This document shows, in pieces, positions 48,801 through 60,800 of a stretch of DNA of 64,000 bases. Source of the stretch: Ophiodon elongatus (Eukaryota; Chordata; Actinopteri; Perciformes; Hexagrammidae). A program made the position numbers and the translations under genes. The notes below the pieces were generated by a model, which was not told the origin of the DNA, ran no database searches, and worked only from the letters and a program-made list of their open reading frames with translations. The stretch's first letter is position 1. Every line of letters starts with the position of its first letter. Where the stretch lies: positions 406,001 to 470,000 of the forward strand of contig JACSYO010000093.1 of assembly GCA_016806645.1 (NCBI GenBank). Direction: 5' to 3'.

Positions 48801-51800
48801 TGAGAGAGGATGTGGTGAGAAAACGTTTGAACTGGAAATTCAGTATAAACATTAAGAGTTGTTATAGAACATTGCACAAGAGTGTAAAGACTAGTTTAAA
48901 TAAGATCAAAATAGAAAACTGCTTTTTGCATACCTTAAAGAATAGCATGTGGAAATATTTCTCGTTCATAATATGTGTTTTTCTGTTTTTTAGATAGTAA
49001 CTCTCGAGACTGCTACCCTGGTGAGTGGGGATGCCCAGGCTCGACAGTATGTATACCAGTGGGCAAAGTGTGTGACAGCAAACCTGACTGTCCTGGAGGA
49101 ACAGATGAGACCAACTCCACAGCACAGAAAACCTGCAGTAAGTCACACGGATGTCCACAGAGCCCCGTAGCCACACCCCCGCTGCTGCACAGAGTGCTGT
49201 TTGCTTTTTTAATTAAAGGTTTATAATAATGAACGTGTCGCAAATCCAAATTGCACCAAACTCGACAAAGCACTCAATGGGGCCCCAGCAATACTTCTTC
49301 CAAGTGTGAAGTCAATTGGATTTCTTGAGATATGTGAAGGACACAAAGAAAGATAGACAGACAGGCAGACAGATATTATTTGCTTTATAATTAGAAGTCT
49401 ACAGGGAGGATAGCTTGATCAGGAAAAAAACCCACTGAATTACTGTTTCCTAAAGGAGAGAGACATCTGGTCTCATGTAGAGCATCCCACAGATGCAGCA
49501 CTTTCATAGGGCTATAAATTTAGGTGCACGGGTTTTAGACATTAAAGTGTATTGTACTCATAAATGTTTCTCAGAGGTCAGCTGTTTAGACTGTTAGGTG
49601 ATACTTAGGCCTTCCTTATCACTGCCTTCACACACACCTGGTTTAAGATTAACTTTTATCAGGTCATTTTCTTAAGGCGAAAAATAAGGGCCTCCATGCT
49701 CAGCTGATGGTAGCTACAGTATAATGCTGGTCACGATACTGATAATGATGTTCTGGCAGACAAAGCTGTGTAAATGATAATCCCAAATAAAAACATACAT
49801 TGCATCCTAAATGCGATCACGATGTTGATTTACATGATTTTCATTCACAGGCCTGGAGCAGTGCTCTGCCTTGAGTTGCGAGTTCCTCTGCCACCTGTCT
49901 CCTCAGGGAGGTGCTTGCTACTGCCCTGATGGTTTCACTGTAGCCAATGACAGCCGTTCCTGTGTGGGTGAGTGCCATATATCATATTTGTTTTTGTGAA
50001 AACCTAATATCTATTCTTTAAATGTGTCCTGTAGTTAAGTAAAAAAACAATACTTAGTAAGAATGGGACAATTGATGGAGTTGGATTACTTCCATGGTAA
50101 CTTCGATACTTTACAAGATACCATATTCTGGAATGTATTTATTATTTATTTAGGCTTACAAAGTATCCCAGACATTTACTGTTAAGTTCTAGCTTGTTTT
50201 GGTTAAGGGAGAACAAAGCTTTTGGTCAAATAGTCTCAGTCTTTTCGTCTTTTAACGTGAGTCAGCTTTGAAGAGCTAAAATGACTCACTTAATTTCTCC
50301 GTACTCTGGTTGCAAATTAGATCCTTACCCTATTGACAATAATGACATATTTAATAACATAAAAAATGTCTGTTTGTCATATTGCCTAGACTATAATGAC
50401 TGTCAAATCTGGGGGATCTGTGACCAGCTGTGTGAAGATCGTCCTGGGACACACCACTGTAGCTGTGCTGATGGATACTTCTTGGAGCAGGGTCATGTCT
50501 GCAAAGCCAATGTGTCAGGTACAGGGAGTCACACATCACACCGTAGCTTTATACGATATGAATCCGCTGCTGTGAGTTTGTTTTAAAGATCAACATGAAA
50601 TAGATAAGGAGACAATAGTTTAAAGTGGCAATGCAATCTCTGGTGTGTTGTTCAGAAAGTTAAGAGACAATATTTATTCTACATTGTATTTACAAAAATT
50701 TCATGTTTTCTTTACAATTACTTTTTTTTTTTTTTAAATATGTATATTTTGCATAATTTGATCAAATATCTAAGATGACCTTACATTTTTTTTTATTAAT
50801 TCACTTTTGTTGTGTTTTCCAGCCGGAATGCCACAGCTCATTTTCACCAACGGTGGTGATGTGATGATGGCTGATGTACACGGACGCTTTTTCAGAACTC
50901 TGGTGCCATCGCAGGGCAAAGGATTTGCTGTAGCGGTGGCATATCACTGGCACAGTGACACCGTCTTCTGGAGTGATACATATACCAAAAAGGTCAGTCT
51001 GGATCACTGTGACCTTTTGTGATGACGGTATTCATTCCCCTCAACCTTTTTATTGCTTCTTTTTTAAATGATTGCGAAACACCAGCTACTTGTGTTTTGG
51101 AACTGCACCACTATAGTTCAGCAGCAATAATTTCTGTTGGCCACTGGGAAGCTGTGTTAGAGCAGCTTACATGCTGTTCTCAAGGGGACTGTGTGTAGTT
51201 GGGAAGAAAAACCCACTCGTCCTAAACTCTTAAATTATTTTGCCAGGTGTACTCTGCCAACTACAATGGGGGTAACATTAAGGAGGTTCTGACTGCTGCA
51301 GTCCAGAGTGTCCAGAACCTCGCTGTTGATTGGATCAACTTCAAACTTTATGTCTTAGAGGCCACGATGGAGCGGATCGACATGTGCAACTTTGATGGAG
51401 ATAATCGGGTCACGCTGGTGGCTGAAAACCTGCAAACTCCCCATGGCCTCGTCCTGGACCCTACAGTGGGGTGGGTTTAAATGCTTTAAATGCTGATGTT
51501 AATGACATCTGATTTTAATAATGTAATGCTCTGTGACAAAGTATGTAAATTGTGTCAGCATTGGGATTTCTTTTCTTTTTAAATGAAACTTAGATAATGC
51601 AATGTGGTAAACACTGGTCCAAAGTCTGCTCATTTGCCAAAGATGATGTGTTTACTTGTTGTCATTATCATTTACGCAGATCAGTTCAAAGTTATTTATG
51701 GTAAAATACAGTAATTCAATGTCAACAAGACTCTATAATTATATTATTAAAATCGTTTTTACATCTGATAGCTTCTATAGAATCTCTTTTAAGTCTTTAT

Positions 51801-54800
51801 TTTGTATTTGTTTGCAGCTACATGTTCTTCACAGACATGGGGGTTGCTAATGAGCATATGAAGCTCGAACGTGCCTTCATGGATGGCAGTAATCGAGTAG
51901 AGCTGGTGAAGAGCAGACTTGGCTCTCCAACGGGGATTACCCTAGATATCGTCACCCAGAGGGTTTACTGGTCCGACAGCCACTTTGACACAGTGGAGAC
52001 CGTCACCTACAGTGGTTTGGACAGGTAAAGGTCATTAAAGACGTCTCTCTACTTGTAGAATAACTTTAAGCTACAAAGGGCAACAATGACGCGTCCATGT
52101 ATTGCTGTCCTTGATGGTCATTCTGAGGTGTTGTTGTGTCCCAGGAAAATAGTCCTTAATGGTGGAACCCAGGCTCCATATCCTTTTGGAATTGCTGTGT
52201 TTGAAAACCATGTATTCTTCACTGACTGGACCAAGATGGGTGTGGTGAGAGCCAACCGGTTCAACGGCAGCAATCCAGCACTCCTCTATCGTACCACAAA
52301 GCGACCGGGCCATGTTGTAGTCTCACATGCTGCCCTGCAACCTGTTGGTAAGGAGACGCACTTCCAACCTGTAACAAGTTCGATTAGAGTTCAGTGGTCA
52401 GAGATGTCCCCGAGTTTTCTTCTGCTAGCATAGATCAATTCATTTATTCCTTCTTAACTTTTGTTTGCGTTATGTGGTTTTCCTGTCATTGCTCTGTAAA
52501 TAATTATTTTTGAATAATAGTGGCCAGAAAGTGCAACCCGTTCTTTCTTTTTGTTTAACAACAGATACACTAATCTCTTCATAGACATATATGATTATAT
52601 ATGATATAATTATATACAAATGTAATTTGTAGTGCTTATACACTAATATGAAAAACAACAGTGCTGTCATAAAACGAGCGCATGTCTTTCAGTGATGAAC
52701 CCTTGTGGCAGACACAATGGTGGTTGTCAGCAGATTTGTGTATTGAGTCACCGCTCCGACAACGGTGGTCTGGGCTTCCGCTGCAAGTGTCGTCATGGTT
52801 ACGACCTGCAACCTGACCGTCGGACTTGCTTTAGTGAGTTTCCTTTGATTGAAGGCAAAATGTTCTGCTTTAAGATCATGAAATTAGCAATGAAATTTAC
52901 AGTATTGTTCAAAAATTTCAAAATTGAAAATCATATATCCATACATGGTGATTACCAAAATGATCATTTTATATATATATGTATTTATTTTATTTTATTT
53001 TATTTTAATTACTTGTAGGTTTGCATCAAATTTAAGCCATAATGAACATGACACTATTAACAGCTAACATTAATAATATCCACATTGTTTTGACAGTCGA
53101 GTTGTAATCACTGCGACTTACCTCTCTTTGAACAGAGGTGAAGGACTACTTGTTGTTGGCCACCTCTCTTGGGGTGCGAGGAATCCCACTGAATGTATCC
53201 CTCCAGGAGGACATCACCCTGCCCCTCTCAGGGCTCGGGACGTCTTTCGCTGGCTCTGCTGTGGAGTTTGACGGCAATGAGGAAGCCCTGTTTTACAACG
53301 ACAGGTCCAGAGGCCTCGTCTATAAGTCCAACCTCAATGGCACTGGTGAGTTTTTATTATATTTGTTTTATAAGGCACCATTACACGGGCTCTAAGTGAG
53401 ATCACATGTAAAATAATTGTTGTGTCTGTTATACAACAATTGGTTACCCATCCTGTGTCACACATCACGGTATTGATTTGCTGTATGCATTCTCAGTCCA
53501 ACAGATTTTGACAGGCTACAGAGTGGGAACGGTTGATGCCATGGCTTACGACTGGACCTCCAAAGTCTTGTTTTGGACAACAAGCACCTACAAGTCGGTG
53601 GTGGCCTTCAGAGTCACTGACAAGTCCAGACGAGACATTGTGACGGGATTGAGGAACCCAAAAGGAATTGCAGTGCATCCCAGTGCTGGGTGAGTGCTTT
53701 GATTTATACGGCGTAAGTACTTGAGAGTGACTGGTTTGCTCTGAGGAGATTTCAGTTTGCAGGTACAGCAATGGAATCAACACAATACACATTACATCGT
53801 TCACTGTTTTACAACTTTTGCACTTGAATATCACAGTCTAAGGCTTTGTATATACAGTACTCACGCTTGGCGCCGTAGAGCGATCCTCCGCAGACCGCGA
53901 GCACAAGATGTTTGTACTCTATGTGCTGCTCGCCGCACTATTCTCCGAAACGCCAGAGGGCATACAAACAAAATATACCGTGAAGAACCAAAAAAGCAAC
54001 GAGTGTAACCCAGAGATATGCCCATTGACTTTAGGTGTTACTGGCATAAAGCCATAAACCAACCTCCACAATGCAGAGGAGGGATTTTAATTATCTGTAA
54101 AGTCATACCTCATATTCATGGACTACTTTATTGCCTTTGTACAAGCCCTGTAAAGAAAGAAGTTAAATATCACATGCATTATAAGGAAAGGTTAAATATC
54201 CCGTAAACTATATGATTTGGCTGGCTAAATATTTACTCAAATTAAGATTTTTAAGACCTCTTTTTAAAGCATTTAAAAGAGAATTGGCATTCTTTGTATA
54301 ATCCCATGACATGTAAATAGTGCTTTTATGAGGGGGTTTTTGTAATCGCCTCATGCCGGCTTCCTTACGACGAGGCTTAATTATGGTGCCTTTCAATTTT
54401 ATAATCCACAGCTTCTTGTTCTGGTCTGACTGGTACCGTCCAGCGGTCATAATGAGAGGCTTCACTGATGGCAGCAATGCTGTTCCTCTGGTCAACACAA
54501 CACTGGGATTGCCGAATGGACTTTCTGTTGACTTTGTGTAAGCACAGTGATGACCTAAAAGGAACAATTGTCAGGCTTTTTCAAGGAATAAAAGAATGTA
54601 TGTTTGTATTCACTGGTTGATTCCTTGTGATTGGTCTTCAACAGGATGGACAGGCTGTATTGGGTGGATTCCCAATTGGACCAGATTGGTCACATTAGCA
54701 TACAAGGAAATAACAGACAGACGTTTACCAACATTGGCCAGATCACTCAACCCTACTCTCTAACAATTTATTCAGGTGGGTCTCTTGGTCTCTCCTCATT

Positions 54801-57800
54801 ACTCACACTTATTCTAGTAAACCTATATTATACATGCACAAAATCATTCCAACTGTATATATAATATTATAGAAGTTTATCTTCAGCTTTGACACAGTAA
54901 AACCCAAACTTTATCATCTACCTCAAAACATTCCTGAGCTCCCTTATTTGTGATAATGTTTTCATTCAGACCAAAACTGTGGTGAACAGAGGGTAACTTA
55001 AACTCTAAAACCTTTTTTTTGCATGTCCAGTCCTTCTGTTTAAACCCGGTATTTCTGCACAGTAGCAGATGAAGATTACGTTACATTTACAGTGTTTCTC
55101 CTCTATTTATTCTGCAGTGGTTCACTGTGATTATCAATATCCTCTGCTCGTGTCTCAAAGTTTCATTCAAAAACCTCAATAGCAGAAATGGCAAAAATGG
55201 CATTCAGTACATCCCTAATGTTTTGTGAATTAATACCTTTGCTAGTCTTTGTTGAAATGCTAAACCATCTATTTTTTGTAGACTACCTGTATGTGTCTGA
55301 TACAAGGACCAGAGCAGTATTCGAGATGAGGAAGAGGGATGGAGGAGGTAACATTATGATCAGACAAGGAATCACGGGCATCATGAACATCAAGGCCTAC
55401 ACAGCTGACCTCCACAGCAGTAAGTTCACACAAAGCATTGGAGTCTGCAGATCGTGTAAGACTCCAGACCTACAGGAGCTGATGCAAAATTCTGACAGTT
55501 TAGATAACTGTGCGTATGAACAGGACCAAGAGGAGTTGACTGCCAGTAGGCAAGAAGAGCAGTGACAAAAGGGAACTAGAAAAGAAGAGAATGATATACA
55601 TATCACATTTTGATACCAGAATAATCTATAACTGCAATACCAGGGCAATAGTTGTGTGTGAGTCAGCCAGATATGATAATCAAGAAACCCGCCGACTGCT
55701 TCTTCATCATCCTTCTGACAGAGTTCACCAGCCGATGCAATATGGTGTTCAATGGGCGCTGCAGCCACTTCTGTTTCCCGACTCCGTCCTTCAGTCGAGT
55801 GTGTGGCTGTCCGTACGGCATGAAACTTCAGGGCAATCAGAGGGACTGTATCAAGGACGATTCTGTTCCCCCACCTGACAACAACTGTGGCGACTATGCT
55901 TTTGAGTGTGATGAAGGACGCTGTCGACCCAACTCTTACCGCTGTGATGGAATTGCTGATTGCATAGATGCGACTGATGAGGCCAACTGCACTGATACAG
56001 GTAAATGTATGATATAAGAAATGTGTGTTGGAGGAGTAGTGGGAGGAAATTATTTAGCAAACCATTTTATTACTCCATCTGCCTGCCTCGTGTATCTTTA
56101 CCAGGAGCGACCTGCTCTCCGCGAGCGTTCACCTGCAACAACAAACACTGCATCCTGCCCAGTTGGCGCTGTGATGGCATGGACGACTGCGGCGACGGTT
56201 CTGATGAACTGAACTGTCCCACTCGTCTCCCTACCACCTGTGCCGCTAGCTACTTCACCTGTGATAACAATAAGTGTATCCCTAAAATATGGGTGTGTGA
56301 CGGTGACAACGACTGTGGCGATGGCTCTGATGAACACAACTGCAGTAAGTATGTGGGGACTGTCCATTTTTAGCTCAGTCACTTTTGTGATGTGAGTTTA
56401 CTTCTGAGTTGTGCAAACAAATCTGAATTTGTCAATGTAATGTAACAACATTTAAATAAATGAGCTGTATCTGTGATTGACAGATTCAACCATCACTACT
56501 TGCCCTCCTGCCTACTTCCTGTGTCCCGACCACCGCTGCATCTACAACTCATACGTGTGTGATGGAGACCGGGACTGTCTGGATGGCTCTGATGAGAAAA
56601 ACTGTGGTAGGAATCCCTATGGCTTCAATATTTGTTGTGTACTGTTTTATTAATGTGAATCAGTTATGTAAGACAGAACACCTTACTGATCCACAAAGAT
56701 TCATTTTTGGAGTCTGAAATACCATTTTCTTTGTGTTTTTGATATTTCAGTTTAATTATCTTTTGCCTCTTCATTTCTCCTTCCCACCTTAAGAGTTTGA
56801 CTGTGGCTCCTATGAGTTTTCCTGTGCCAGTGGGGACCAGTGTGTCAGTTCGGGCTATCGGTGTGATGGAGTGTTTGACTGCAGGGACCATTCTGATGAA
56901 AGAGACTGTCGTAAGCTAGCAACCCTGACTGACGTTATAACACATATAATAATTGTGTTTACTAGTGATGTAACTATCACCAATTGCACCACTTGAAATT
57001 CTGTCTGCTTTATTATTGATATTATTCATTCAGATAGGTAATTCATTTTTACATCTCTGTCTTGATGTTCAGTGTTTCAGTTTTCTGTTGGTGAGTAACT
57101 GTCATTTCTCAGAGAAAGCAGTTTTATTTTAAAAAGTCATTTTTTAAATATTTGTTGCTCCTCCAGCCACTCGAGGTCCTGGCCTCTGCCACAATAACGA
57201 GTTCCAGTGCCAGGTAGACGGTTTCTGCATACCAGATGAGTGGGAGTGTGATGGCCATCCAGACTGTGAGGATGGATCAGACGAACACAACTCCTGCCCA
57301 ACTGTCACCTGCAGATCCAACTATTTCCAGTGTCCCAACCAACTCTGCATCCCGACAAGCTGGCTATGTGACGGAGACAACGACTGCCGGGACATGAGTG
57401 ATGAACAGAACTGCCCCACCCCTCCATTTAGTTGCCCCTCGGGACAGTGGCAGTGCCCGACCGACCAGCTCTGCATTGACCTGGACAAGGTGTGCAATGG
57501 CCAGAGGGACTGCCCCAATGGAGCAGATGAGTCACCTATCTGCAGTGAGTTTTTTAAATATCATGCATTATATGCCATAATGAAGCCTCTGCAAAAACTA
57601 TTCCTTCAAAAACGTAATTGACCGAATGGTGCTGTTGTATAGTATGTACGAGTGATATGAATCATCAAGAGTGATTTGAACAATCAAAAAATATAACATA
57701 CAACAACATATCAAAAAATCTTAGACCGCTGTTAAAGTAGAAATGTAGAGGACTGTAGGATATTAGCACAAACACAACACAATTTATTGAGCCTAAAAGT

Positions 57801-60800
57801 AAACGTAAAGACAAACACCATTGAAATAACAGATATCAAAGCAAAAAACAACAACAAATACAGCATGATGCCTAAAAAAATGCACAATACTAACTCACTG
57901 GCATGTAATTTCATGAAGCCCAAGACGACTGTGCACTGAACAACGGGGGCTGCAGCAACGGCTGTGTCCAAGGACCATTTGGGGCTCAGTGCACCTGTCC
58001 AACAGGATTTCAGCTCCTCAACGACTCCAAGACCTGCGAGGACATCAACGAGTGTCTGATCCCGGGTTTCTGCAGCCAGCAGTGCTACAACGAGAGAGGA
58101 GGGTTCAGGTGCTACTGCTCGTATGGTTACCTCCTGGAGCCTGATCAACGCACCTGCAAAGCTACAGGTAAGCAACAAACATTACATTCCAAAAACGTTG
58201 CGATTAAACAATGCTGAATTGATGTAATACCTAGATTTTTTTGGTGGGGGGGGTTAGGTTATTGGATGCATATCCATCTGTTAAATGCTCAGTGTTACAA
58301 AATAAATGAAGTCAAAGTACAACAACTAAATGCAGCATTTGAAGGAACTTAAAGCAACTAACAATGTTATTACATCCATTCAAACGAAGCAGAATACTAT
58401 TAATTTTGTTTGTGTAGTATTTATATTCAAAATGATTCTCTATGAGGAGCATGGAACCGTGTATACAAAGATGCACCTTAGATGAGATGCTGGTAGGGAA
58501 CAATATATTGTTTCTGCCCTTAGACCCACTAGCAGCTGTACTTCTGGTTGCCAAGCGAAACCAGATCATCGCCAACCGGATCAACATGAGACCTCCCCAG
58601 ATTCAACCAGTGATCAGCGGTTCAAGCATCGTGACCGTGGACTTTGATCGCATAACTTCCAGAATCTACTGGGCCGATGCCTCGCAGAAGAAGATATGGA
58701 GTGCCTACCAGAACGGCACCGACAGACGGGAAGTAAGAGAAATTATTGCACCGATGCGTTTTGAGGCAAAATATTTCAACCCCTGGTACCAAAGTTTCTC
58801 TGAAGAGTAGAGTTCAAACATAGCAGCAATACAAAGACCTACATAACTAAATCAAACTTGGCAATATTCTCAGTTCAATATGTCATTGTTCTAGGTGTTC
58901 TCCACTGGTTTGATGGTACCTGAGACTATAGCTGTGGACTGGGTGGGTCGGAACCTTTATTGGACCGACTCTGTCATGGAAAACATTGAGGTCTCCACTC
59001 TGGACGGTCGCTTTCGGAAAGTCCTCCTTACCAAGAATGTCACCAGCCCCCGCGGACTAGTTTTAGACCCCCGTAACTAGTAAGTAGAGACTCATTGGGA
59101 GAAACTGACATCGGCATTTAGATATTTCTGTATTTGATATTACATTGCTTTCTTTTTGATTTTAAGTTTAGCTTCATACTTCACCTTTGTGCCCCTAAAC
59201 AGCAAGTCACAAGACATTGATATCACATATACTTATCACACTGTCATTCCTCCCAGCACCAACCTGATGTTTTGGTCAGACTGGGGTCAGAATCCCAGGA
59301 TTGAGCGGGCAGACATGGATGGAGCCATGAGACGAGTCATTGTCAGCACCAAGCTCTACTGGCCAAACGGCCTGGCCCTGGACTACACCACCCGCAGGGT
59401 CTATTTTTCTGATGCCTACCTCAAATATATTGACTACTGTGACTATGATGGCAATAACCGCCATCAGGTCATGGCAAGTGACATGGTAGGTTTAGTTTGT
59501 TTCGGTTCTTTTTAGAATTGCTTTTGTCACTCATGACGCCGAATCATTGATCAAACCAGACAAGACGACAACAAAAGGTGTAGTCGTAGTTTTCATATCA
59601 GGGATTATTATCACTGTTTTGGGACTATATTTAAATTGTAATATACTAAGAACTGACAATTATTTACTTTCTTAAATAAATTTGGTTCCATCACACTAAT
59701 ATATTTCTCACTGACATGGACAAACTGACTGAAGGTGGGAGGTAAGATGATAGCCTGAGCATTTGAGAAGTAGTACAAATCAGGGCAAACTTAAGTATAG
59801 CACTACCTTCTTTTAGCAGGGACTCATGGTAAATTAGGGAGTCCTTAATAAATAAATAAAAAACTTCATCCCTGTACACCTCACACCAGGTTCTCCAGCA
59901 CCCACACGGAATGACCATCTTTGAGGACAACATCTACTGGTCGGAGCGCTACACCAGCAAAGTGATGAGGACGAACAAGTTCCATGGTGGTAACATCACC
60001 ACTTTGATGAACAATGTCTACCAGCCCATGGGCATTGTTATGGACCATCCCATCAAACAGCCCACAGGTAACCTCCCGTTAAACTGTAAATCTTACTTGC
60101 ATACATTAAAATTTCTGAAGTGTACTGAAATTATGCAGTGTAGGTTGTTAAGAGCTTGTCTAATTTGTAATCAGTGAGCATAGATGGAGCTCTCTAGAAT
60201 TGTTCCCGGCCAACTGTATATCTTTTTGAAAGCAAGCTCCTAAAGTTATGCTAACTACATGTTACAGCAAAAACAGCAGTTAAAGCTGTAGCTGAAAAGA
60301 AAAAATGCTGGTACTAAAATAAAAAAAACGTAATCAACAGAAAATCTAAAACAAAAAAGCCAGTAAACTCTGAGTAGTGAAGTGCATCTAAAAACTCCAC
60401 CACTCCTACCTGCAGCAAATTATCATTTTACTGTGACAAATTGGATAGAATGTTGAAAAAGTATGTCAAATGTAATTTTAAGTCTGGTTGAAGGTGACAC
60501 TGGTGTTTCTTTTAGGCATCGACCCATGCGGAGAACACCTGTGCACTCAACTGTGCCTGCTGTCAGGCCTGAGGCCCAGGTACTACACCTGCCAATGTCA
60601 GTCTGGCTGGGAGCTTAGTGCTGACAAACGCACATGTGTCAAAGGTAATTTTCTTCTTTTTTTTTAACAGTAGCTTTTATTTTTTACGGTGCTCTCTGCA
60701 TCAAATGTATTTAACCTTTTGTCATGTGCACTATTCTATTCTAGATGAGGCTCCCTTCTTGATGGTGGTGAGAGATTCTGTGATTTTTGGCATTCCTCTG

